Shown: positions 53,001 through 63,940 of the stretch, in pieces
Position numbering within the stretch: the stretch's first letter is position 1
Layout of the letters: each line of letters opens with the position of its first letter
Source: Prorocentrum cordatum
Taxonomy: Eukaryota; Sar; Dinophyceae; Prorocentrales; Prorocentraceae
NCBI GenBank assembly: GCA_963575745.1
Contig: CAUYUJ010022411.1
Span: forward strand, 20,001-84,000
DNA: 64,000 nt
Direction of reading: 5' to 3'
Program-made: the position numbers and the translations under genes
Notes under the pieces: generated by a model
The model's database searches: none
What the model saw: the letters and a program-made list of their open reading frames with translations, nothing else
What the model was told of the DNA's origin: nothing

Positions 53001-53970
53001 AGGGAAGGATTGGTATCATACGTTATCCTTTTCACGTCAGGGATGGAAAGAATTTCTGAAGCGGGCACTGGATGTTACTAACATGGAGGAGGCGTGGGGG
53101 TACTGTTATTTCAAACATGCACAACCTGCGGGATATGCTAGGGAGGAGGAGGAGAGGGAGAAGACGGAGGAGCAGCAAAGGAAGGAGGACGAGAAGATGG
53201 AGAAACGACTTGCGTACATTAATGAACATGCATCGGAGTGGAATGCGGAGCCTTGGGACTCGATACCGATGGAATTGATTGGTGACTCCTCCACAGGGGT
53301 GAATTGGATTAACGGTCTCTGGGCAACATCCAATATTATCTACAAGCACATTCTTGGCGACATTCAAAACAGGCTGGAGCATATCTCTGTGTTGTATGGT
53401 ATGAGGCCTCCGAGTTGGGGCCACAATATGTTCAAGTGGATCTATCGAGAAGGAAACGAAAGAGCTGACAGGCTGACATGGTTGGCCAGAACCAAAAATA
53501 GTTACGTTACGTTCCATACCTCACTTATTGAACATGCGAGTAACACAAAACTAGACGGCCTCCGTGGATTCTTCGACGGAGGTCGCTCTGTGGAGGGATG
53601 TGCTGCAGGATGGTGTATAGATTTGTGTGTACACGGGGCGTGGCAGTTGGTGGCGGAGGAAGCTTTCTCGCTTGATGCCTTTGCTACTGTCATGTTTTGT
53701 GAGATGATTGCAGCACAACGGCTCTGTAGCATCTTTCATCCAAGCAGCTGACTCATTTCATCTTGCTTGGAGCTCTCCAGCACCTTTACAATTTCACATG
53801 TTGTACTGCATCCTTTTCCTTGTTTCTGCATCCTATTCCGTTGCCTATGCCTCAGTGGCTCGGCAGTGTGATGATAAGAGATGCCCTCTCTAGCTACCCT
53901 GTGCTCCGTTTGAGAGTCTTAGGGCTCAGCTGTCACAGCTGTCCGCGCCCTGACTCAATTTTAAAAAAAC
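50039..53970 (+). mobile_element. LINE L-e, decayed second-family copy with a misplaced 3' UTR piece at its front
   Basis: 50039-50230 matches the end of ORF2 and 3' UTR of this family (compare 11549-11755). It is joined directly to the middle of the endonuclease at about 50231. The rest runs collinearly to a 3' UTR and an A-run near 53962-53969. The order 3' UTR then body suggests a junction between two tandem copies with sequence lost between them. Confidence 0.8.
50231..53751 (+). pseudogene. LINE ORF2 remnant (L-e): end of endonuclease, reverse transcriptase, permuted RNase H
   Basis: Endonuclease motifs VLDYLCIPSSW and RLSDHALLTLLVPE (50290-50425) open the frame. A TAA at 50842 and a two-base insertion near 50955 follow. 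The reverse transcriptase continues in another frame with a TGA at 51284 where the sister copies have TGG or TGT, ASLDVQTAFDN at about 51459-51490, a frameshift near 51617, and HALWAENILLFS near 51780 (motif C with Glu for Asp). Further shifts lie near 52075 and 52250. The last part (52255-53751) is open and holds NKRRRVAPP and all four permuted RNase H motifs. The copy is inactive. Confidence 0.85.
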
Positions 53971-54265
53971 GAAGGTCTTCCTTGGTTACTGTCGGGGACT
54001 CCTCGAGCCGCATCGTGCGGTCTGGTGTTACACACTCGTGTATAGTACTGTATCCGCGGGGAGGGCGGGGCGATCGGCGCCCACCGTCGAGCTTCCAGGT
54101 GCGCAGGCCGCAGGTATCCTTTGTTGTATCTTTGCTTGATTGTGCTACTCATCAGCATTCCCGTTTTTGTTCTCTGTGTTGCTGCATATTCTTGGATTGA
54201 CTTGAATTGTATCAGGGCTCCGAGATCAGCTCATCCGTTTTTTTTCTCAGGTAGGTGACGTGCTG

Positions 54266-54390
54266 TACTTTCTTGTGAGGACATCAATTTCTGAGTGAGT
54301 AATTCTTGTGAGGACATCTGTACTTTCTTGTGAGGACATCTGTACCTCTTGTGAGGACATCTGTACTTCCTGTGAGGACACCTGTACATC
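54266..54390 (+). repeat. Short tandem repeat in the L-f 5' UTR
   Basis: Five copies of a unit of about 21 bp, CTTGTGAGGACATCTGTAC with variants (first copy more diverged). L-g has only a trace (57610-57670). It lies just upstream of ORF1. Confidence 0.85.
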
Positions 54391-54502
54391 CCACATCACG
54401 GCGTGGAACACCCAACCCAGCCCTTCGTGGGAGAGCGGGAGGCTGCCTCCGAGTGTGGAGTCGGAATCCCAGTGTGATATCGTGTACCCACCATCGATTG
54501 CA

Positions 54503-55567
54503 ATGGCGGGGTCTAGTGATGTCGCGATGGCAGAGGCTGAGACTGAACGCAAACGAATGAGGGAGGAGGAGCAGACGGGCTCAGCTAACCTGTTGAGCGA
54601 ACTTCAGAGAATGATGGCACAGCAAACGCAGAGTGTGACGGCGGGGAAAATTGAGACGGTCAAGACGGCATTCACAGCAGTTGACAGTAAGGTGGGCGCC
54701 GTCCAAAAATATTTCAATCAAGATATGCAGGCTCTTTCACGCAGGCAAGTGGATCTAGAGCAGAAGGCGCAAGGGCTTCAGCAGAAGGGTCCACCCAGTG
54801 ATGCAGGATCAGGGTCTACGGATGCTTGGAGTAATTATGCGGGCCCTGCGGGCTCCTCTGCTACGGCCACTGCTCTCAAGTATGGTAATCGTACGCCAGT
54901 TCGCGAATGGAATCGAGTGCGGGAGGATTTCACACCGACCTTCATTCAACTCACAGGTTGGGCGCGAGGTGGAGTCGGCAACCTCAAGACTCGTTCATCG
55001 GATATGCTCTCCTGAGATCATGCTCTGTCTGTCATTCGTAAACCTGTCCGTGGCACAGGAAAGATGACTGAGGAGCATTTCGACATGCGTAGGATCGAGC
55101 GGGAGCACAAAAATAAACCATGTGGTCTTTACCGGGTACGATTCTATGTTATAAGTGGCAAGTTGACGAACGATGAAATTTGGGAGATACGCAGTTCTTG
55201 GGCCATCGAGCTTGAGAATGACACGCACGACCTGAAGCAAATCATTCCCATCCTGGCCAACAAGCGTCTCGGCGTACCCTGTGAACCAGCACCCTGGAAG
55301 CAACCACATGTATCTGCCGTGGATCGTTGTCAAGCTATCTTTGCTACTCTCAGGAGTGGCTCCCAGTGGCTGAAGGGTGAGATGGGTCCTCCTGTCAGCT
55401 ATGTGTGGGGCTACCCTTCGGCCACGACGCCGAAGACGGAGGGAGTCTGCATTGCCGCTTTTGATCCTAACTTGGGGTGGAAGGTTGATGCCGAGCTGAT
55501 GCGTAAGGTCGATGACAAGTTGGATTGCGAGGCCTTCCAGGCCAAGCTCAACTTTCGTACCTGGTGA
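54503..55567 (+). pseudogene. LINE ORF1 (L-f) with one internal TGA
   Basis: The start is chosen at 54503 (ATGGCGGGG), inside a longer frame whose upstream part is 5' UTR repeat. The N-terminus is acidic and basic-rich (ETERKRMREEE), with a helical region, QQKGPPSDAGSGSTDAW, and FTPTFIQLTGW. The internal TGA at 55013-55015 replaces the TGG found in L-g (LLSWDHALP). The frame then continues to TGA at 55565, with EMGPPVSYVWGYPS and the conserved end KLNFRTW. The endonuclease follows in the same frame. Confidence 0.8.
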
Positions 55568-56207
55568 AGGTGCCATGGCGCCATCGTGGGCACGCATAAC
55601 GTGAGACGCTGTGGCAGCATGAACAGCCACGACTTGCTTGCTCAGATCAAGACCTCGAATTGCGGATCAAGACCTCGAATTCGGAAGTTCTCGCTTTGCA
55701 GGAGTGCCAAAACCTTGGTGTAGGTAGGTGCTCTGAACATGGTTTCACTTTAACTCTTTCTAATGATGGGAAGGCGGGGGTTCTCTACAAGAGGGTGTGG
55801 AGAGCCTCCATGCGTGAATGCATCAGGGGTAATCGTTATGTCATTCTCGTGTTTCAATCGTTGATTGTTGCCAGCTTGTACTTACCACATGCGCCGAAAA
55901 AAAGGGGATCACAATATCTTATTCACACAAACATTGCAGTCGTTTCGAAAGGATCTGGATACGCTCCGAGTTCGGTTTCCCAAGGAAGGGTGGGACTTGT
56001 TGATCGGGATGGATGCCAACGTTGAGCTTCTGCCAGACACGGTCTTTGGAGATGTTGCTTTGACTGGTTCTGCAGTACAGGGTGAGAGATTTGAAGAAGG
56101 GGACAATGCAGGAGGAGGTGGACGTGGAGGTTTTCAGCAGGGTAGGAGGAGGATGCAACAGTACATGTGTGACGAGCTCTGTGAATGTATGTGGCATTTT
56201 TTTCTTT

Positions 56208-56239
<32 letters not shown>

Positions 56240-57497
56240 CTTTTTCCGAGCTCCTGGGAAAGGCCTCAGTGGGAGGTGTCGTGGTTAAGGCCTACACTCC
56301 AGGGATCCGTGGACCCCAGAAAGACTCGCCTGTCGGACCATGCCCTACTCACCTTGCTTGTTCCCGAATCGGCCGCTCCGGCTCGACGTTGGAGAACGAA
56401 GCCACGGCAGACGTTCACTCATTGGTGCTGCGAGGAGGCCTCGGAATTGCAAATTTCGGCTGACCTTGATCGTCGTTTGCATGTTGCAGCTCGTTACCCA
56501 CCTGGTCTCTGCCCGGATGAATTGGCTCCTATTATCTTGGATGCATGTACACAGGACAAGGGGTCATACACCAATGCCCCAAAGAAAATGCAGATCCCCC
56601 AAAAGACAGATCGTCATAAGGAACTTGATGATGAATATCGCCGTCTGCGTCGTGCAGGAGGGCAGGAGGAGGAGCTCATGAGGGTTAAGGAAGGAGATGC
56701 GTGCACACACTCGTCGTCGACTCGAATGCGATCATCGTGACGGGAAGCCCACTCGGACGGTGGTGGACACATTGAGTTATGACAATGTGCTTACGGAGGA
56801 TAGGGAGTTGTGGGAGAAGGCGCTCTATGCTCACGGATTCGCTAAGTACCACTGTGCTGCGCAAGGGATACGAAACGTGGAGTGTATCGAGGAGAGGGCG
56901 AGGAGGAGGTTGGAGGACACGAACCCTCCGGCCGTCGCCCCCATTTCTATGTCCGTATTGTTGCAGGCACGATCACGCTTAAAGTGTGGTAAGGCGGTGG
57001 GTAAGGATGGAGTTTCTCCTTCTATGTTGAAACGTATCACGTGGGTTGGTTTGCGTCATATTCTTCGGTTATTCCAGGACCTGTATCTTCAACGGTATCC
57101 TACTCCTCGGATTTGGTCTGAGTTGCTTGTGGTGTTGATGCCGAAAGCTAAAGATATCACTAAGTTGTCTGATACTCGTGCTCTCGTCTTACTTAGCAGC
57201 TTAAGCAAATGGTATACTTCATGTTTGGTTGAGATTGCTGAAGGAAATCTAAAAAGGGTTCCACACTATCTACATAACTACGGATTTTGCAAGGGAAGCC
57301 GCACGCACGAGATCACTGCCATGCTCAAGCACGTCACCACACACGCTCTGGAGTGGGGGAAAGATGAGACCCTGCTCCTCGCGTCATTAGATGTGCAGAC
57401 TGCTTTTGGTAACGTCACGGTTGAGAAGGCCAGCGGGCCTTGGATGCCATCCCTGGGTTTCCCAATGACCTTGCGTTGGCGCTGCTCGCACCCAGTA
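55568..57497 (+). pseudogene. LINE ORF2 remnant (L-f): endonuclease and half of reverse transcriptase
   Basis: In frame with the ORF1 stop: GTHNVRR, then a small duplication near 55650, EVLALQE, a shift at the seven-A run (55899-55905), and GMDANVELLPD. A poly-T tract (56198-56246) replaces the segment that in L-e and L-g precedes the endonuclease C-terminus. RLSDHALLTLLVPE follows, then a shift near 56690. The reverse transcriptase starts LSYDNVLTEDRELW and runs to VQTAFGN (Asp to Gly after AF), then shifts near 57430 and is cut at about 57497. Confidence 0.8.
56198..56246 (+). repeat. Poly-T tract inside LINE L-f
   Basis: Nearly 50 bases of T with three C interruptions. It replaces about 90 bp found in L-g. 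It could be a deletion repaired with an A/T tail, a small reverse-oriented retroposed tail, or partly an assembly artefact. Confidence 0.85.
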
Positions 57498-57731
57498 TCT
57501 AGCTCGCTTTCTCTGTTTCGCTGCATATATTTGTTTGATTGTTTGTGTTCCGTCAGGGCTCCGAGATCAGCGTATCCAACTTTTCTCAGGCAGGTGACGT
57601 GCTGTACTTTCTTGTGGAGAGAATTTCGACACGACGACAGATTCTAAGCGTTCCCGTGAAGACATCAACTTCTTGGAACAGTGGGTTTCCCAAAGGAGTT
57701 CAAGTATTCGAACCCCGTCACTTTTGCAGCA

Positions 57732-58809
57732 ATGTCCCAGCATAACCCAGCAGGTGAGCCCCGTTCCAAAAAGAGTAAGGCTGAGGGCGAGGATGAGGAT
57801 ATGACTCGGGCAAGCAGTGAGGAGGAGGAGCAGTTTGGAGACTATGATGAAAGGAATCCTGGTAAACAAGCTCATGCCATGATGATGGCCATGTTGACAA
57901 AACAGAACACGCAGGAGAAACGAATTTCACGGATTGAGCAGGAGGTCAAACGGATCCACCAGCGTGGTGAAAATAATGAGGCTGATGTTGCAGCTATGCA
58001 GCAGCATATCCGTTTGCTTCAGCAGAAGGGCCCACCCAGTGATGCGGGGTCAGGTTCCACGGATGCTTGGAGTAACTATGCGGGCCCAGTGGGATCCTCT
58101 GCCACGGCCACTGCTCCCAGGTATGGTAATCGTACGCCAGTTCGTGGATGGAATCGAGTGCGGGAGGACTTCACACCGACCTTCATTCAACTCCCAGGTT
58201 GGGCTCGAGGTGGAGTCGGCAACCTCAAGACTCGTTCAACGGATCTGCTCTCTTGGGACCATGCTCTGCCTGTCATTCGTAAATTTGTCCGTGGCACGGG
58301 GAAGATGACTGAGGAGCATTTCGACATGAGTAGGATCGAGCGGGGGCACAAAAACAAACCAAATGGACTTTATCGGGTACGATTCTATGTTATAAATGGC
58401 AAGCTGACGAATGATGAAATATGGGAGATACGCAATTCTTGGGCCATGGAGCTTGGGAATGACACGCACGACTTGAAGCAAATCACCCCCATCCTGGGCA
58501 ACAAGCGTCTCGGCGTCTCCTGTGAACCAGCACCCTGGAAGCAACCACATGTTTCTGCTGTGGGTCGTTGTCAAGCTATCTTTGCTACTCTTCAGGAGTG
58601 GCTCCCAGTGGCTGAAGGGTGAGATGGGTCCTCCTGTCAGCTATGTGTGGGGCTATCCTTCGGCAACGACGCCGAAGACGGAGGGAGTCTGCATTGTCGC
58701 TTTTGATCCTAACTTGGGGTGGGAGGTTGATGCCGAGCTGCTGCGTAAGGTCGATGACAAGTTGGATTGCGAGGCCTTCCAGGCCAAGCTCAACTTTCGT
58801 ACCTGGTGA
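57732..58809 (+). pseudogene. LINE ORF1 (L-g) with one frameshift
   Basis: Start at 57732 (GCAGCAATGTCCC), inside a frame that also opens at 57681. The basic patch RSKKSK (residues 11-16) is followed by an acidic stretch and a likely coiled coil (about 55-100, IEQEVKRIHQRGE). Then QQKGPPSDAGSGS, FTPTFIQLPGWARGG and a C-terminal domain. One extra T near 58590 (CTCTTCAGGAG versus CTCTCAGGAG in L-f) shifts the frame to a stop at 58622; the correct frame resumes and ends KLNFRTW with TGA at 58807-58809. Confidence 0.85.
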
Positions 58810-59543
58810 GGGTGTCATGGCGCCATCGTGGGCACGTATAACGTGAGGCGCTGTGGCTGGATGAGCAGCCACGACTTGCTTGCTCAGATCAAGACCTCGA
58901 ATTCGGAAGTTCTCGCTTTGCAGGAGTGCCGCAACCTTGGAGTAGGTAGGTGCTCTGAACATGGTTTCACTTTAACTCGTTCTAATGATGGGAAGGCGGG
59001 GCTTCTCTACAAGGGGGTGCGGGGAGCCTCCATGCGTGAATGCATCAGGGGTACACGTTATGCCATTATCGTGTTTCAGTCGTTGATTGTTGCCAGCTTG
59101 TACTTACCACATGCGCCGAAAAAAAGGGGATCATGACATCTTATTCACACAAACATTGCAGTCGTTTCGAAAGGATTTGGATGCGCTCCGAGGCAGGTTT
59201 CCCAAGGAAGGGGGGGGGACTTGTTGTTCGGGATGGATGCCAGCGTCGAGCTTCTGCCTGGCACGGCCTTCGGAGATGTTGCCCTGACTGTTCAGGGTGA
59301 GAGAGTTGAAGAAGGGGACAATGCAGGAGGAGGTGGACGTGGGGGTTTCCAGCAGGGTAGGAGGATGCAACAGTACATGTGTGACGAGCTCTGTGAATGT
59401 ATGTGGCATTATGGTTTGTTTTTTTCTCGAACTCTTTTGGGACTCGTCGTTCGACCTGGGAGGCCACGGAGGAGACGGAGGAGGAGGACAAGGTTCTTGA
59501 TTACCTGTGGATTCCGAGCTCCTGGGAAAGGTCTCAGTGAGAG
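58810..59543 (+). pseudogene. LINE ORF2 N-terminal part (L-g): APE-type endonuclease
   Basis: It is in frame with the ORF1 TGA and has no intervening ATG in this frame. It reads GTYNVRRCGW (catalytic Asn), SEVLALQEC (catalytic Glu), then IVASLYLPHAP. A seven-A run at 59118-59124 shifts the frame, as in L-f. FGMDASVELLPGT follows with a further G-run disruption near 59212. The frame of LDYLWIPSSW includes TGA at 59537-59539 where L-e and L-f have TGG. Confidence 0.8.
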
Positions 59544-62500
59544 GTGTCGTGGTTGAGGCCTACACTCAGGGGCTCCGTGGACCCCAGAAGGATTCGCTTG
59601 TCGGACCATGCCCTGCCCACCTTGCTTGTCCCCGAATCGGCCGCTCCGACTCGACGTTGGAGAACGAAGCCACGGCAGACGTTCACTCATTGGTGCTGCG
59701 AGGAGGCCTCGGAATTGAACGTTTCGGCTAACCTTGATCGCCGCTTGTATGCTGCAGCTCGTTGCCCACCTGGCCTCTGCGCGGAGGAATTGGCTCCTGT
59801 GATCTTGGATGCATGTACACAGGACAAGGAGTCATGCACCAATGTCCCAAAGAAAATGCAGATCCCCAGAAAGACTGATCGTCATAAGGAACTTGATGAT
59901 GAATATCGCCGGCTGCGTCGTGAAGGAGGGGAGGAGGAGGAGCTCATGAGGGTTAAGAAGGAGCGAAGGAAGGATATGCGTGCACACACTCGTCGCCGAC
60001 TCGAATACGATCATCGTGACGGGGAGCTCACTCGGACGGTGGTGGGCAAACTGAGTTATGACAGTGTGCTCACGAAGGATAGGGAGTTGTGGGAGAAGGC
60101 GCTCTATGCTCACGGATTCGGCAAGTACCACTGTGCTGCGCAAGGGATACGAAACGTGGAGTGCATTGAAGAGAGGAGGAGGAGGAGGAGGAGGAGGTTG
60201 CAGGACACGAACTCTCAGGCCGTCTCCCCCATTTCCATGTCCGTATTGTTGCAGGCACGATCACGCTTAAAGTGTGGTAAGGAGGTGGGTAAGGATAGAA
60301 TTTCCCCTTCTAGGTTGAAGCGTATCACGTGGGTAGGCTTGCGTCATATTCTTCGGTTATTCCAGAACCTCTATCTTCAACGGTACCCTACTCCTCGGAT
60401 TTGGTCTGAGTTGCTTGTGGTGTTGATGCCGAAAGCTAAGGATACCACTAAGTTGTCTGATATTCGAGCTCTCGTTTTACTTATCAGCCTAAGCAACTGT
60501 TATACTTCATGTTTGGTTGAGATTGCTGAAGGTTATCTAAAAAGGGTTCCACACTATCTACATAATTACGGATTTTGCAAGGGAAGACGCACGCACGATA
60601 TCACCGCCATGCTTGAGCACGTCACTACACATGCTCTGGAGTGGGGAAAAGATGAGACCCTGCACCTTGCGGCACTAGATGTGCAGACAGCTTTTGATAA
60701 CGTCACGGTTGAGAAGGCCAGTCGGGCCTTGGATGCCATCCCTGGGCTTCCTAATGGCCTTGCGTTGGCGTTGCTCGCTCCCAGTACCCTGGGCACAGCG
60801 GACTTTACCTTCCAGGACTCCACGGCGACGGGTATTCCCTGGGACGTATGTGTGCGTACTGGCAGTGTGGAGGCCCCCTTCCTGTGGAAGCGTATGACTC
60901 TACTCATGTGGGATAAGATTGTACTGAATTGGGAGGAGGAGAAGCTGGGGTACGACTTGGGGGAGGAGGCTGGCGGGGGGTATCTTACTCGCGCACTTTG
61001 GGCCGATAACATTTTGCTTTTCTCGAAATCCAAGATTGAGCTCGCACGTATGGTGGGGGACTTCTCGGCTCAGCTTTACACACACGGTTTCAGATGGAAA
61101 GATGCCTCACTACACTATCTTGCTCTTGGGGGGGACTCTGAAGGCGCCTCGTCGGGGAACCTCGTTGTCCACGTGAACGATCTCGGTGCCCTGTGTCTTC
61201 CGCGATGCTCTGAAATGGAGTGCCTGGGTTGCCTTGTCACGACCAAGACTGACAAACACCATGCTGTGGCTTGGAAATTGGCTCGGGGTTGGAAGCGATT
61301 TAATCAGTTCCGCAAGTTTTATACGAATCGTGCTGTACCCTTCCAGAAGAAAATCAAGCACTATGAATCTAGGTTGCGTAGCTTTGTACTTTACGGCGTC
61401 GAGGGCATGCCAGCGGACCATCACACCTTGAAGCAGTTGCACACGTGGGAAGGTAACATATGGTGTTCCATGGTACGTCGCCCGAAACCTGCCAACATGG
61501 GTTGGAGTCTGTACTACTGTAACTTGTATCATCGTGGGCGGCGTATGCTCCTGGAATTGGGACGACCGTCTCTTGTGCAACTGTTCTTGTTTCGTCAGTG
61601 GCAGTCGGCTGAGGATTGTACGTTTGCTGTGAAACGCCTGAACCCAACACCCGCGCAGATTCCTCCAGGTACATTCGTTTCTTCAGGTAAACTTGGCCCC
61701 AACGTCTTTGCTGCATGTGTGCCACCGCCGGCCAAGAGACAACGTCAGGACGAGCCCATGTACGTGTTACCAGATATTGTCAGCTCGGCATCAATGGGAA
61801 GTCATCCTGGTGTGTGCGAGACGATGCATGCAGTTGATTCTTTGAGCTCCCTGGTTGTTCTCAGACACAATTACCTGCACATCGGCGCAATTTGATTTCC
61901 CAAATCCATAAGCGTGCAAAGAAATCCCATTGCCCTGCTGTTGCTCAGGATTCTCTGTCGCTAAAGCGTTCCTCTGTTGAGCTGCCGTCGCAGGAGATCG
62001 CTGCAAACAAGCGGCGACGGGTGGCTCCACCTCATCATCGTAGCACAGGGGACTCGCATATGCAGGCTAGAGAATGCATTTTTGCATGGTCGGGGGAGTG
62101 GTCTTGCCGACGGCAGGCCTTCATTGCATCATTGCCTTGTAAAGATCGCCCATCAATGACACGTCGACATGAGGGGGGGAGACCACTGGCGTTGAGAGAC
62201 TTCCATTACATTTTCGAGTTGGTGTCAGGGAAGGATTGGTATCATACGTTATCCTTTTCACGTCAGGGGTGGAAAGAATTTCTGAAGCGGGCGCTGGACG
62301 TTACTAACATGGAGGAGGCATGGGGGTACTGTTATTTCAAACATGCACAACCTGCGGGGCATGTTAGGGGGGAGGGGGAGAGGGAGAAGACGGAGGAGCA
62401 GGAAAGGAAGGAGGAGGAGAATAAGGCGAAACGAATTGCGTACGTAAATGAACATGCATCGGAGTGGAATGCGAAGCCTCGGGGCTCGATACCGATGGAA

Positions 62501-63040
62501 TTGATTGGTGACTCCTCCGCGGGGGTGAATTGGATTAGCGGTCTCTGGGCAACATCCAATATTATCTACAAACACATTCTTGGCGACATTCAAAACAGGC
62601 TGGAGCATATCTCTGTGTTGTATGGTATGAGGCCTCCGAGTTGGGGCCACAATATGATCAAGTGGACCTATCGAGAAGGAAACGAAAGTGCTGACAGGCT
62701 GACATGGTTGGCCAGAACCAGAAATAGTTACGTTACGTTCCATACCTCTCTTATTGAACATGCGAGCAAAGCAAAATTAGACGGCCTCCGTGGATTCTTC
62801 GACGGAGGTCGCTCTGTGGAGGGATGTGTTGCAGGATGGTGTATAGATTTGTGTGTACACGGGGCGTGGCAGTTGGTGGCGGAGGAAGCTTTCTCGCTTG
62901 ATGCCTCTGCTTCTGTCATGTTCTGTGAGATGATTGCAGCACAACGGCTCTGTATGGCCGTGGAACACATTTTGTGTAGCCTCTTTCATCCAAGCAGCTG
63001 GCTCATTTCATATATGCTTGGATGTGCTTCTTCACTCTAA
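59544..63040 (+). pseudogene. LINE ORF2 main part (L-g): reverse transcriptase and permuted RNase H
   Basis: 59544-61895 is one open frame of 783 residues: endonuclease end RLSDHALPTLLVPE, a long basic linker (EERRRRRRRRLQD), reverse transcriptase with GKDRISPSRLKRI, motif A LDVQTAFDN (Asp 60678), SVEAPFLWK as motif B-like, motif C ALWADNILLFS (Asp 61005, Asn 61008), and a thumb-like region. A frameshift near 61845 moves to the frame 61892-63040: NKRRRVAPP, a Trp-rich domain, and permuted RNase H with GDS Asp 62510, SAD Asp 62693, FDGG Asp 62801 and CEM Glu 62927. It ends with TAA at 63038, later than the sister copies because their TGA is TGG here. Confidence 0.85.
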
Positions 63041-63262
63041 TAATCTTGCATCTTATTCCTATGCCTACGCCCCCGTGGCTCGGCAGTGTGAAGATAAGAG
63101 ATGCTTTTCTTTCTTCCTGCGTCCTATTCCGATGCCTATGCCTCCGTGGCTCGGCAGTGTGATGATAAGAGATGCTCGCACTTGCTACCCTGTGCTCCGT
63201 TTGGGAGTCTTAGGGTTCAGCTGACACAGCTGTCCGCGCCCTGACTCAAACTCAAAAAACCA

Positions 63263-63603
63263 ACTGGAAGCCAGCGGTGCGCCGTCAACCAGGCTGCCGC
63301 CTGCACCCTCGTAGAGCTCTTTTTACGCAGATGGGTGCTCAGGTTGTCAAGTTGACGGTTCCTCAGAACTCAGGGAAACTTGCCATTATTCTTTTGGGTT
63401 TATACAAAACCCGTTCCTCCACGTCTTTTGACAGTAATGTTGCAGCTACAGACCTGAGACTTCGACAGGGAGACGTGGCATCACCCACGACACGTGATCA
63501 AAAATAATTGCTCTCAACAAGAACAGTCAAATCTCACAATCATCGGAGCGCCGACGCCAGGTCATCATATTGTTTGTCCGGGACGGATGGGCCAACTAGC
63601 CCA
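63263..63603 (-). mobile_element. Inverted divergent module (class E/B3-like)
   Basis: On the minus strand the tail at 63263-63319 reads GAGCTCTACGAGGG, then GCCTGGTTGACGG, and ends CTTCCAGT. The hairpin is decayed. The body shares TTGACAGTAATGTTGCAGC-like sequence with B3 in reverse. It lies directly at the 3' end of LINE L-g. Confidence 0.75.
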
Positions 63604-63940
63604 ACTGAGACCCGGCGGTAAACTGTCAACCAGGTTACCGCCGGGGCCCTAGTAGAGCTCTCAGCACGCCAAATCAGGGCCCAGAAAACAAGGGACAGCG
63701 TTCTCGAATGTCAGCCTGAGAACTCGCCAGATGTATTTTGTAGTTTTATACGACGTCGATTCCCCCAAGTGTTTTGATATGAGTACTACAGCTACGGACC
63801 TGAGAATTCCACTGGCAGACGCGGCATAAGCCACTACAGGTGCGGTAAATACCGGTTCTTAGAACGAATTTCGACATCTTTCAAAATATTCGAAAACCGA
63901 CCCCAGGTCATCACATCCTCCGCCCGGGCGTGCTCAGCCA
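63604..63940 (-). mobile_element. Inverted class B3-like module
   Basis: Minus-strand tail: GAGCTCTACTAGG, CCCGGCGGTAACC, loop TGGTTGACAG, TTTACCGCCGG, GTCTCAGT (63604 is the last base). The body includes the reverse of GGCTTATGCCGCGTCTGCC-like B3 sequence near 63820. Confidence 0.8.

Larger units (their letters stand above)
53971..57497 (+). mobile_element. LINE L-f, second-family copy lacking its 3' third
   Basis: 5' UTR (53971-54502), ORF1, endonuclease and the first half of the reverse transcriptase. At about 57497 the sequence switches to the 5' UTR of L-g. 5' truncation is normal for LINEs; loss of the 3' end points to insertion or recombination by the next copy. Confidence 0.8.
57498..63262 (+). 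mobile_element. LINE L-g, most complete second-family copy
   Basis: Partial 5' UTR (57498-57731), ORF1, ORF2 with all domains, 3' UTR and A-rich end (CTCAAAAAACCA) at 63262. A few frameshifts and one nonsense change disable it. It abuts an inverted module. The 3' UTR contains two copies of a segment around CCGTGGCTCGGCAGTGTG (63075 and 63145). Confidence 0.85.
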
